Positions 1-6,900 of a stretch of 45,648 nucleotides of DNA are shown one piece after another. The stretch lies in contig NZ_LMDM01000010.1 in the NCBI RefSeq assembly GCF_001425825.1, positions 1 to 45,648 on the forward strand. Reading direction: 5' to 3'. This stretch comes from Rhizobacter sp. Root1238. GTDB lineage: Bacteria; Pseudomonadota; Gammaproteobacteria; Burkholderiales; Burkholderiaceae_C. Both the position numbers and the translations under genes were made by a program. Below the pieces are notes generated by a model, which saw nothing but the letters and a program-made list of their open reading frames with translations, ran no database searches and had not been told where the DNA came from. Each line of letters starts with the position of its first letter. Positions within the stretch are counted from its first letter, which is position 1.

Positions 1-1
1 C

Positions 2-148
2 AATCGTTCAAAACCCGCGGAAACTCGCGCTCGCCGCGGTGCACCGGTGTTCGCAGAGAAGCTGTCGGCTCCAGAAATTGAATTGATCAGCACATCCCTA
101 GTCTGGAGTGCAACACCCGCCCCGCATCAATGCGTGGTTGAGAGTTGA
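2..148 (+). other. Possible 3' end of an upstream gene (open frame)
   Basis: Frame 2 is open from the window edge to a TGA at 146-148, about 48 codons. I recognise no domain in it, so it may be the tail of a truncated gene or a chance open frame. The rest of 1-205 shows no other gene or clear promoter. Confidence 0.2.
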
Positions 149-205
149 CGTTGAGAGTCGGCGGCGAGTATGGCTGCCGATGGGCCAAGGCGGAAAGGGA
201 CGTTG

Positions 206-754
206 ATGACGATTGATATCGGAGTAACTGGTTCGTCTACGCTGCGGCTGCTGGTGTATCAGGCCCTGAAGCACTACACCGAAGAGGCATTGCTACCCAT
301 GCTCGAAGATGGCAGCAGCATCGTGAGGACCGCGGTGGCTCGCGAGTTGCAATTGCGCGGAGGTGAGTCCACGTTTGCACGCGCGAGCATGCTGCTGCAA
401 TCGCCAAAGGTCGCGGATCGAGAGATCGCCGTATTTCTTCTCGGCCAACTGGGCTCGCCGCACTTTCCTTTCCGACAGCAGTCCCTTCCGCTCGTGGAAG
501 CTCGCTTGGTTGAAGACCAAGAGGAAGCCGTTCGCGAAGCTGCTGCCGCTGCGCTTGGACATCAAGCCAGTGCTGCTTCCGTTCCCATATTGTTGCGGGC
601 GGCGACAGACCCGAGCGCGGCGGTTCGTGCCGCGGTCGCCGCGAGTCTTGGGCAGTTCCGTGCGGAAACTCGGGTCGCCAGGATGTTGGATGGGCTTGCC
701 CAAGACTCCGATGAGGCAGTTCGTGACTGGGCGCTCCACAGTTTGTCCGAATAG
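206..754 (+). CDS. HEAT-repeat protein, possible orphan Rhs-type immunity protein
   Basis: 182 residues from ATG 206, chosen because AAGGGA lies about 6 bases upstream; an in-frame ATG at 170 is the alternative. The protein is a series of helical repeats of about 30 residues with HEAT/PBS-lyase-like signatures, such as [48 protein letters not shown] and [14 protein letters not shown]. There is no signal peptide or membrane segment. HEAT solenoids are protein-binding scaffolds, and some act as immunity proteins next to polymorphic toxins. A decayed YD repeat lies directly downstream, which makes an orphan immunity role plausible but unproven. Its composition is less GC-rich than its neighbours, consistent with recent acquisition. 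Confidence 0.7.
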   Translation: MTIDIGVTGSSTLRLLVYQALKHYTEEALLPMLEDGSSIVRTAVARELQLRGGESTFARASMLLQSPKVADREIAVFLLGQLGSPHFPFRQQSLPLVEARLVEDQEEAVREAAAAALGHQASAASVPILLRAATDPSAAVRAAVAASLGQFRAETRVARMLDGLAQDSDEAVRDWALHSLSE

Positions 755-788
755 GGGCTACCGATCGATTCGAAACGTCTGCGACGCG

Positions 789-902
789 AGGCAGTGCCTG
801 CCAAGCAGCACCGCGAATGGCCTGGCCACCACAACCTACACCTGGGACGCTGTCGAACAGCTCACGCAGGTGAGCGAGCAAGACGGCTCCTGGGTCGGCT
901 TC
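789..902 (+). pseudogene. Rhs/YD-repeat remnant
   Basis: One reading frame encodes [16 protein letters not shown] followed by [14 protein letters not shown]. This matches the TYxYDxxGRLxxVxxxDG pattern of Rhs/YD repeats, although W replaces the usual Y. There is no start, no further repeat and no core domain. The match stops at about 900, just before the ohrR promoter region. It looks like a leftover from a larger Rhs gene or a displaced Rhs tip. Confidence 0.6.
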
Positions 903-925
903 GCGATCTCCCTGCTGGCGGCTCG

Positions 926-952
926 GAATTTATATTGCTCACAATCTAATTG
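926..952. promoter_or_regulatory. AT-rich ohrR promoter and candidate OhrR operator
   Basis: This is a sharp AT-rich island in GC-rich DNA, 26-52 bases before the ohrR start. It contains TATATT at 931-936 and the imperfect inverted repeat ATTG (934-937) / CAAT (942-945), followed by CTAATTG. OhrR-family repressors bind AT-rich palindromes of this kind. The assignment rests on position and symmetry. Confidence 0.45.
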
Positions 953-977
953 CCTGATCGACGATACAGTCTCGCCC

Positions 978-1496
978 ATGGTCACCACCCACCGCCCTCG
1001 TCGAACCGGTTCCGCCAAGGCGCCGGCACCGGCCCTGCCGGCCCACGTCGACTGGCTGCAGCTCGACAACCAGGTCTGCTTCGCGCTGTATTCCACCTCG
1101 CTCGCGATGACCAAGCTGTACAAGCCGCTGCTGGCGCCGCTCGGCCTCACCTACCCGCAGTACCTGGCGTTCCTGGTGCTGTGGGAGCGCGACGGTCTGA
1201 CGGTGGGCGAGCTCGGCGAGCGGCTGTTCCTCGACTCCGGCACGTTGACGCCGCTGCTCAAGCGCATGGAAGCCGCCGGCTGGCTGCAGCGCCAGCGCGC
1301 CGCCGACGACGAGCGCCGCGTGATCGTCAGCCTGACGCCAGAAGGCCGCGCGCTGCGCCAGAAGGCGCGCAGCGTGCCGTCGCAGCTGGCCCAGGCCAGC
1401 GGCTGCAGCGTCGGCGAACTGACCGACCTGACCCAACGCCTGCAGCAGCTGCGCCAGCAGCTGCTCGATGACGCGCCCGATGCGGCGCATGCGTGA
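978..1496 (+). CDS. ohrR: MarR-family organic hydroperoxide sensor OhrR
   Basis: 172 residues, cytoplasmic dimeric repressor that releases DNA when organic hydroperoxide oxidises a reactive cysteine. Cys34 sits in [11 protein letters not shown], the conserved OhrR sensing position. The winged helix-turn-helix follows ([18 protein letters not shown], then [18 protein letters not shown] and the wing [14 protein letters not shown]). ATG 978 removes an upstream in-frame extension that is the Rhs remnant. The first 20 residues are low-complexity basic/proline. ohr follows 56 bases downstream on the same strand, so OhrR most likely represses both its own gene and ohr. Confidence 0.9.
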   Translation: MVTTHRPRRTGSAKAPAPALPAHVDWLQLDNQVCFALYSTSLAMTKLYKPLLAPLGLTYPQYLAFLVLWERDGLTVGELGERLFLDSGTLTPLLKRMEAAGWLQRQRAADDERRVIVSLTPEGRALRQKARSVPSQLAQASGCSVGELTDLTQRLQQLRQQLLDDAPDAAHA

Positions 1497-1552
1497 ACGC
1501 TGTATCCCGATCCACTTTCCCCCCCCCACCCAACCCTGAAGAGGAAGACACC

Positions 1553-1978
1553 ATGAAGCTCGAAAAGACCCTGTACACCGCCCATGCCACCTCCACCGGC
1601 GGCCGCGAAGGCACGTCGAAGTCGTCCGACGGCGTGCTCGACCTGCGCCTGACCACGCCGAAGGAACTGGGCGGCAACGGCGCCGTCGGCACCAACCCGG
1701 AACAGCTGTTCGCAGCCGGCTACTCGGCCTGCTTCATCGGCGCGATGAAGGTCGCCGCCGGCCAGCACAAGGTGGCGCTGCCGGCCGACACGTCGATCGC
1801 CGCGAGCGTCGGCATTGGCCCGATCCCGCAAGGCTTCGGCATCGAGGTCGCGATGACCATCACGGTGCCGGGCGTCGAGCGCGCGGTCGCGCAGAAGATC
1901 GTCGACACGGCGCACCAGATCTGCCCGTATTCGAACGCGACGCGCGGCAACGTGGAAGTGACGCTGACGCTGGCCTGA
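1553..1978 (+). CDS. ohr: Organic hydroperoxide resistance protein Ohr
   Basis: 141 residues, the usual Ohr length. It is a thiol peroxidase that reduces organic and fatty-acid hydroperoxides through two cysteines: Cys60 ([10 protein letters not shown]) and Cys124 ([13 protein letters not shown]), both present in the OsmC/Ohr fold. The start is ATG 1553, preceded by GAAGAGGAAGA. A run of nine C (1519-1527) separates it from ohrR. It belongs to the ohrR-ohr operon and is followed by a strong terminator. It also carries the typical [15 protein letters not shown] signature, so the assignment is secure. Confidence 0.95.
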   Translation: MKLEKTLYTAHATSTGGREGTSKSSDGVLDLRLTTPKELGGNGAVGTNPEQLFAAGYSACFIGAMKVAAGQHKVALPADTSIAASVGIGPIPQGFGIEVAMTITVPGVERAVAQKIVDTAHQICPYSNATRGNVEVTLTLA

Positions 1979-2016
1979 GCCTCGTCGCCACAGCGCGCCC
2001 CACGCCTTCGTAAAGA

Positions 2017-2041
2017 ACGGCCCCTCGCGGGCCGTTTTTTT
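2017..2041 (+). terminator. Rho-independent terminator after ohr
   Basis: A stem ACGGCCC / GGGCCGT with a short CTCGC loop is followed directly by a T-run (2035-2041), 38 bases after the ohr stop. It closes the ohrR-ohr unit. It also faces the convergent TetR gene, whose stop is at 2052. Confidence 0.85.
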
Positions 2042-2051
2042 ATTGGGCGCT

Positions 2052-2690
2052 TCAGGCGTAGGGCGTGCCGGCCATCGCGGCGTTCAGGCCGAGGGTTCCC
2101 TTGTCGACGAGGGCGAGGAAGAGCGCCGTTGCCTGCGCCGCATCCCGTGTCTCGCGGAAGCTCCGGTGCGCCTGCACCAGCGCCGCGGTCCAGACTGCCA
2201 GCAGCAGGCCGCCGGCCAGGTGCGCGGCGGGGTCGGCGGCGTCCCGCCCCGCGGAGTCGGCCAGCGCTTCGGTGACGACCTGCGCGATCTCGTCGCGGAT
2301 CGCCCGTGCCCGGGCCTTCAGCGTGTCGCTGCCCTCGATGGTCGCGACGAAGCCCCGGCTGTCCACCGAAAACTCGACGTACGGGCTGCGCGCGTCGACC
2401 AGCCGATGCGCCAGCCGGCGCAGCGCCTCGACCGGCGTGACGCCCGGATCGCGCTGCCGCAACGCATCGCGCAGCGCCTCGCGGACCTCTTCGTCGCGGT
2501 CGAAGAACATGTCTTCCTTGCGCGGGAAGTGGTTGAACACCGTCATCCGCCCGACGTCGGCGGCGGCGGCAATCTCGTCCACCGTCACCCGGTCGAAGCC
2601 GCGCTCCAGGAACAGGCGCGTCGCGGCGTTGGAGATGAGCTGCCGCGTGGCCAGGCGCTTGCGGGATCGCAGGTCGGTCGGGATTGACAT
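2052..2690 (-). CDS. TetR-family transcriptional repressor
   Basis: 212 residues. The N-terminal TetR helix-turn-helix spans roughly residues 15-60 ([20 protein letters not shown], then [20 protein letters not shown]). The C-terminal ligand domain resembles the TetR_C subfamilies, with helices rich in Arg/Ala. Start ATG 2690 gives a standard length. The gene diverges from the flavin monooxygenase at 2737. A perfect operator-like palindrome lies between the two starts, so it most likely represses both genes and is released by a hydrophobic substrate of the monooxygenase. The ligand cannot be read from the sequence. Confidence 0.88.
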   Translation of the reverse strand: MSIPTDLRSRKRLATRQLISNAATRLFLERGFDRVTVDEIAAAADVGRMTVFNHFPRKEDMFFDRDEEVREALRDALRQRDPGVTPVEALRRLAHRLVDARSPYVEFSVDSRGFVATIEGSDTLKARARAIRDEIAQVVTEALADSAGRDAADPAAHLAGGLLLAVWTAALVQAHRSFRETRDAAQATALFLALVDKGTLGLNAAMAGTPYA

Positions 2691-2698
2691 GGCTTCAT

Positions 2699-2729
2699 TG
2701 TACTGAGTACATTTACTGTACTCAGTACA
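2699..2729. promoter_or_regulatory. Perfect 13-bp inverted-repeat operator for the TetR gene
   Basis: TGTACTGAGTACA (2699-2711) and TGTACTCAGTACA (2717-2729) are exact reverse complements separated by five bases. Each arm is itself nearly palindromic, so the site could hold two repressor dimers 18 bases apart. It fills almost all of the 46-bp gap between the divergent TetR (2690) and monooxygenase (2737) starts. Confidence 0.85.
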
Positions 2730-2736
2730 TTTTTGG

Positions 2737-4239
2737 ATGAAGTACATGGACAAGTCGGTGGATGTGGTGGTGGTCGGCGCCGGGCCCGTCGGGCTGCTGA
2801 CGGCGATTGAGCTGCGCCTGGGTGGCGCGCGCGTGCTGGTGCTGGAGCGGCTGGCCGCCCCGAGCTCGGCGATCAAGGCGATGACGGTCGGGCCGCTCGG
2901 CAGCGAGGCGCTGGCGCGTCGCGGCATGGCCGTGGCCCTCGACGCGGCCGAGGCGCGCAGCGTTGCGGCGATGCAGGCATTCGCCGCACTGCCCGGCGTG
3001 GCGGCGCGCGGGCCGGGGTCGAAGTTCAGCGGTCATTTCGCCGGCCTGGCGCTGATCCGCAAGGACGCGCAAAAGGAGCCGCAACGCCGTGCCCGGCCGG
3101 TCGACCAGCAGCGTGTCGAGGCGATGCTCGCCGACCGTGCCGATGCGCTCGGCATCGACGTGCGCCGCGGCTGCGAGGTCATCGGCGTCGAGCAGCAACC
3201 CGACGGCGTCGACGTGCGCTGGGTTTGTGCAACCGGCACAGGCGCGCTGCGCTGCGGCTGGCTCGTCGGTTGCGATGGCGGGCGCAGCCGCATCCGCAAG
3301 ATGGCCGGCTTCGCATTCCCCGGCACGGCGCCGACCTCGACGCTCTACCAGGCGGTCGTCGAGATCGACCACCCCGACCGCCTGCTGCCCGTCGGCTGGC
3401 ATCGCACCCCGGGCGGCGTGTTCTCGTACGGGCCGGCGCCAGGCCGCCTGTTCATGCTCGACTTCAGCGGCCCGCCCGAAGACCGCGAGGCCCCCGTCAC
3501 GCGCGACGAAATCGAAGCGGTGTTGCGCCGCATCAGCGGCCAGGACGTGCGCGTCAACGCGCTCGGCAGCGGCAGCCGCTGGGCCGACAACACGCGGCTT
3601 GCCGACTCCTACCGCCGCGGCCGGGTGCTGCTGGCCGGCGATGCGGCGCACGTCCATTCGCCGTTCGGCGGTCAGGGGCTGAGCCTCGGGCTCGTCGATG
3701 CGGCGAACCTCGGCTGGAAGCTCGCGGCCGTGGTTCGCGGCGAGATGCCCGACAGCCTGCTCGACACCTACACCGCCGAGCGCCGGCCCGCGGCCGAAGC
3801 GGTGCTGGCGAACACGCTGGCGCAGGTCGCGATCCTGCGGCCCGATCCGCAGGCGGGTGCGATGCGGGACCTGGTCGCGAAGCTGATGGACTTCGACAAC
3901 GTCAACCGCGTCATCGGCGAGATGATGAGCGGCCTGTCGACCCGCTACGAGCTCGGATCCGCGCGCGACGAGGTCGGCCGCTTGATCGGCGATGCGTCGC
4001 TGGTCGCACCGATGCAGGAGGGCCACGGCGTGCTGCTCGACGCGTCGCCCGAGCGCGAGGCGTCTCGACTCGTCGAGGCGCTGACGCAGCGGGTGCGCTG
4101 CGTTGCGGTCGACACCGGACCGTCGATGCTGGTCCGCCCCGATGCCTGCGTGGCCTGGGCCGGCGACGGGCGCGGCACCGACGGCCTGGACGACGCGCTG
4201 CATCGCTGGTTCAGCCTGTCGCCAGAACGCGCGCTCTAG
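2737..4239 (+). CDS. FAD-dependent aromatic monooxygenase (PHBH / rifampicin-monooxygenase-like)
   Basis: 500 residues, a group A flavoprotein hydroxylase using NAD(P)H and O2. It has the N-terminal dinucleotide motif VVVGAGPVGL (GxGxxG at residues 14-19), the DG-type motif WLVGCDGGRSRIRK, and the second FAD motif GRVLLAGDAAHVHSPFGGQG near residue 296. A C-terminal thioredoxin-like tail of about 120 residues is typical of the PheA/TfdB/Rox branch. Start is ATG 2737, with ATG 2746 as an alternative. It is under divergent TetR control. The substrate is unknown; aromatic compounds or xenobiotics such as antibiotics are plausible. Its stop shares CTAG with the convergent asparaginase. Confidence 0.87.
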   Translation: MKYMDKSVDVVVVGAGPVGLLTAIELRLGGARVLVLERLAAPSSAIKAMTVGPLGSEALARRGMAVALDAAEARSVAAMQAFAALPGVAARGPGSKFSGHFAGLALIRKDAQKEPQRRARPVDQQRVEAMLADRADALGIDVRRGCEVIGVEQQPDGVDVRWVCATGTGALRCGWLVGCDGGRSRIRKMAGFAFPGTAPTSTLYQAVVEIDHPDRLLPVGWHRTPGGVFSYGPAPGRLFMLDFSGPPEDREAPVTRDEIEAVLRRISGQDVRVNALGSGSRWADNTRLADSYRRGRVLLAGDAAHVHSPFGGQGLSLGLVDAANLGWKLAAVVRGEMPDSLLDTYTAERRPAAEAVLANTLAQVAILRPDPQAGAMRDLVAKLMDFDNVNRVIGEMMSGLSTRYELGSARDEVGRLIGDASLVAPMQEGHGVLLDASPEREASRLVEALTQRVRCVAVDTGPSMLVRPDACVAWAGDGRGTDGLDDALHRWFSLSPERAL

Positions 4240-5180
4240 TCGGCGAGCAGCTGCAGCAGCAGCTCGATGCGCGCCTGGTACGGCGAGCGCTCGCCGCCAG
4301 CCGGCAGCACATCGTCCGGCTGCGCGAACACCGGGCCGCCGGCCACGCGGCTGCAACGCAGCACCCGCACGCCGGCCGACCGGGCGCGCAGCAGCGCCGC
4401 TTCCAGCACATGGTGCACGGTGCCGTGGCCGGTGCCGGCGACCACGATGCCGCGCGTGCCCCGCTCGACCAAGGCATCGACCAGCGTGCCGTCGACACCC
4501 GCATGGCTCAGCACGATGTCGACGCGCGGCCACGCCGGCCCGTCGACCAGCCGGCCCACCAACGCGGCGGCCAGCGGCTCGCCGGCCGGCCACGGGCGGA
4601 ACAGCCGCAGCCGCCCTTCCTCGATGCGGCCGACCGGGCCGGCATCGCCCGAATCGAAGGCTTCGACCCGGTAGGTGTGGACCTTGCGCACATCGGCCGC
4701 GCCGTGCACCACGCCGCCGAGCACCGCGAGCACGCCGCGCGCGCCGGGATGCTGCGCGACCGTCACCGCATCGAGCAGGTTCTGCGGCCCGTCGGGCTGC
4801 AGCGAGGTGGCCGGCCGCATCGCCGCGGTCAGCACCACCGGCTTGCCCGGCGCGAGCACGCGCTGCAGCAGCCACGCGGTCTCCTCCAGCGTGTCGGTGC
4901 CGTGCGTGATGACGACGCCAGCCACCTCCGGCCGCGCCAAGTGGTGGGCGAGCCGTCGCAGCAGTGAGCGCCACACGTCGGCGTCCATGTCCTTGCTGTC
5001 GACCTGGGCCACCTGCTCGGGCTCGAGCGGCACCGCGGCCAGCGCCGGCACCGCCTTCACCAGCTGCACGACGCCGAGCTGCGCCGCGGTGTAGCCGATG
5101 TTGTCGCCGGGCGCGGCCGAGGTGCCGGCGATGGTGCCGCCGGTGCCAAGCACGACGATGGTCTGGTCAGTTCTTTGCAT
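4236..5180 (-). CDS. L-asparaginase
   Basis: 314 residues, hydrolyses L-asparagine to aspartate and ammonia. The first catalytic threonine is in LGTGGTIAG (Thr16). The second active-site element is THGTDTLEET (HGTDT at 93-97), with QVDSKDM between them. No signal peptide is visible, so it is probably cytoplasmic, although it resembles bacterial type I/II asparaginases overall. It diverges from lexA, with the SOS box only 12 bases upstream of its start. Its stop overlaps that of the convergent monooxygenase by four bases (CTAG). Confidence 0.92.
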   Translation of the reverse strand: MQRTDQTIVVLGTGGTIAGTSAAPGDNIGYTAAQLGVVQLVKAVPALAAVPLEPEQVAQVDSKDMDADVWRSLLRRLAHHLARPEVAGVVITHGTDTLEETAWLLQRVLAPGKPVVLTAAMRPATSLQPDGPQNLLDAVTVAQHPGARGVLAVLGGVVHGAADVRKVHTYRVEAFDSGDAGPVGRIEEGRLRLFRPWPAGEPLAAALVGRLVDGPAWPRVDIVLSHAGVDGTLVDALVERGTRGIVVAGTGHGTVHHVLEAALLRARSAGVRVLRCSRVAGGPVFAQPDDVLPAGGERSPYQARIELLLQLLAD

Positions 5181-5191
5181 TTTTCACGAAG

Positions 5192-5207
5192 CTGGATAAA
5201 AATACAG
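5192..5207 (+). promoter_or_regulatory. SOS box (LexA operator)
   Basis: CTG-GATAAAAATA-CAG fits the proteobacterial LexA consensus CTG-N10-CAG with an AT-rich core. It lies 65 bases before the lexA ATG and 12 bases before the divergent asparaginase start. It therefore gives lexA autorepression and may also affect the asparaginase gene. Confidence 0.85.
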
Positions 5208-5271
5208 TCACTGGATGGATGTTCAGTCCGCGGCCGCCGTGCCGCGCGAATCCGCAACCCGAGGCCCCGCG

Positions 5272-5949
5272 ATGAACGAAACCCCGAAGCTCACCGACCG
5301 CCAGCAGCAGATCCTCGACCTGGTGCAGAGCGCGATCGAGCGCACCGGCGCACCGCCGACCCGCGCCGAGATCGCGAACGAGCTGGGCTTCAAGTCGGCC
5401 AACGCCGCCGAGGAACACCTGCAGGCGCTGGCCCGCAAGGGCGTCATCGAGCTGGTGGGGGGCACCTCGCGAGGCATCCGTCTGCAGTCTGACACATTGC
5501 GTGCGCTGAACCAGAGCCGCGGCAAGCAGTTCAGCCTGCCGCTGCCCAGCCTGTCGCAGCTCACGCTGCCGCTGGTCGGGCGCGTCGCGGCCGGCAGCCC
5601 GATCCTCGCGCAGGAGCACATCGACCAGACCTACCTGATGGAAGCCAGCCTGTTCGCCCGCCGGCCCGACTTCCTGCTGAAGGTGCGCGGCATGAGCATG
5701 CGCGACGCCGGCATCATGGACGGCGACCTGCTCGCGGTGCAGAAGGCCAAGGACGCGAAGAACGGCCAGATCGTCGTCGCGCGGCTCGGCGACGAGGTCA
5801 CCGTGAAGCGCTTCAAGCGCACCCGCACCAGCATCGAGCTGCTGCCGGAGAACCCCGATTTCGAGCCGATCGTCGTGCCGTTCGGCGACGTCGATTTCGA
5901 ACTCGAAGGGCTGGCGGTCGGGTTGATCCGCAACAACATGCTGGTGTGA
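5272..5949 (+). CDS. lexA: SOS repressor LexA
   Basis: 225 residues. It represses SOS genes and cleaves itself when stimulated by RecA filaments. The N-terminal winged helix (residues 1-70) contains [12 protein letters not shown] and [20 protein letters not shown]. The cleavage site is Ala107-Gly108 in VGRVAAGSP, and the catalytic dyad is Ser142 (GMSM) with Lys179 (VTVKRF). ATG 5272 is preferred over ATG 5215, which would add 19 non-conserved residues. The SOS box lies upstream. The next gene overlaps its stop (TGATG), so the two are translationally coupled. Confidence 0.97.
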   Translation: MNETPKLTDRQQQILDLVQSAIERTGAPPTRAEIANELGFKSANAAEEHLQALARKGVIELVGGTSRGIRLQSDTLRALNQSRGKQFSLPLPSLSQLTLPLVGRVAAGSPILAQEHIDQTYLMEASLFARRPDFLLKVRGMSMRDAGIMDGDLLAVQKAKDAKNGQIVVARLGDEVTVKRFKRTRTSIELLPENPDFEPIVVPFGDVDFELEGLAVGLIRNNMLV

Positions 5950-6260
5950 TGGAGGCTGCCGTGGTGATCAAGGCTCCCAAGGCGGCCAGTGCCGCCGAAT
6001 GCAAGTCGCTCGAACAACTGCCCAACATCGGCCCGGCGCTGGCCGCCGATTTGCGGCTGATCGGCATCGAGGCGCCGCAAGACCTGCGCGGCAAGGATGC
6101 CTTCGTGCTGTACCAGCGGCTGTGCGCGATCACCGGCGAGCGCCACGACCCCTGCGTGCTCGACACCTTCATGGCCGCCACCGATTTCATGGGCGGCGCA
6201 CCGGCCGCGCCGTGGTGGGCCTACACGGCACAACGCAAGGCCCTGTTCGGCCAGGTGTGA
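5949..6260 (+). CDS. Helix-hairpin-helix protein, Cdd1 / 'pathogenicity locus' family
   Basis: 103 residues from ATG 5949; a GTG at 5946 is the alternative. The core LEQLPNIGPALAADLRLIGI is a helix-hairpin-helix with the GIG-like hairpin typical of non-specific DNA binding. The C-terminal part (DPCVLDTFMAATDFMGG, then APWWAY) matches the Cdd1/PF11731-like family. The start overlaps the lexA stop, so it should be co-expressed during SOS induction. A role in DNA repair or damage response is inferred from this coupling and the fold; the family itself has no settled function. Confidence 0.8.
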   Translation: MEAAVVIKAPKAASAAECKSLEQLPNIGPALAADLRLIGIEAPQDLRGKDAFVLYQRLCAITGERHDPCVLDTFMAATDFMGGAPAAPWWAYTAQRKALFGQV

Positions 6261-6284
6261 CCTGACGCCGTGGGAGAAGACCTG

Positions 6285-6845
6285 ATGGACGTCCACAAGG
6301 CACAAGCCAACCCACAAGCACTGCTGGTGATCGACCTGCAGGCCGGCGCGTTCGACGGCGTAAAGTGCGACCCGATCGACTCCGGCGATCGCCTGCTCGG
6401 CCGCGCCGCCGAGTTGCTGGACGCGGCACGCGCGGCCGGCCTGCCGGTGCTGCATGTGCAGCACGGTGAACCGCAGGGCGTGCTGGTGAAGGGCACGCCG
6501 CAATGGCAGCTGCATCCCGCCGTCGCACCGCTGCCCGGTGAGGCTTGCGTCGAGAAGCAGGCCTGGAGCGCGTTCGAGAACACCGCGCTCGATGCGCTGC
6601 TGCGCGGATCCGGCGTCCGCCACCTGCTGGTGTGCGGGCTGCAGAGCGAGGTCTGCGTCACGCACACCTCGCAGGCCGCGCTCGCGCTCGGCTACGAGGT
6701 CACGCTGGCCAGCGACGCCCACGGTACCTGGCCCGACGCCACATCGAGCGCCGACGAGATCATCGCGCGCCAGAACGCCGCACTGGCAGCGCAGGGCGCG
6801 CAGTTGCAGGGCACGCGCGAGATCGTGGCGCTGCTGTCGCGCTGA
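6285..6845 (+). CDS. Isochorismatase-family cysteine hydrolase
   Basis: 186 residues. The catalytic triad of the family is visible: Asp17 (LLVIDLQAGAF), Lys91 (VEKQAWSAF) and Cys124 (QSEVCVTHT). The family contains nicotinamidase, ureidoacrylate amidase and related amidases; this sequence lacks features that fix the substrate. ATG 6285 is chosen because GGGAGA (6272-6277) is well placed; a GTG at 6270 would add five residues. It sits 24 bases after the Cdd1-like gene and may be the last gene of the lexA operon. Confidence 0.85.
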   Translation: MDVHKAQANPQALLVIDLQAGAFDGVKCDPIDSGDRLLGRAAELLDAARAAGLPVLHVQHGEPQGVLVKGTPQWQLHPAVAPLPGEACVEKQAWSAFENTALDALLRGSGVRHLLVCGLQSEVCVTHTSQAALALGYEVTLASDAHGTWPDATSSADEIIARQNAALAAQGAQLQGTREIVALLSR

Positions 6846-6900
6846 TCCTTGCGACGCTCCGGCCGGCCCACCCGGCCCACCCGACTCGGCGCCCCGGACC

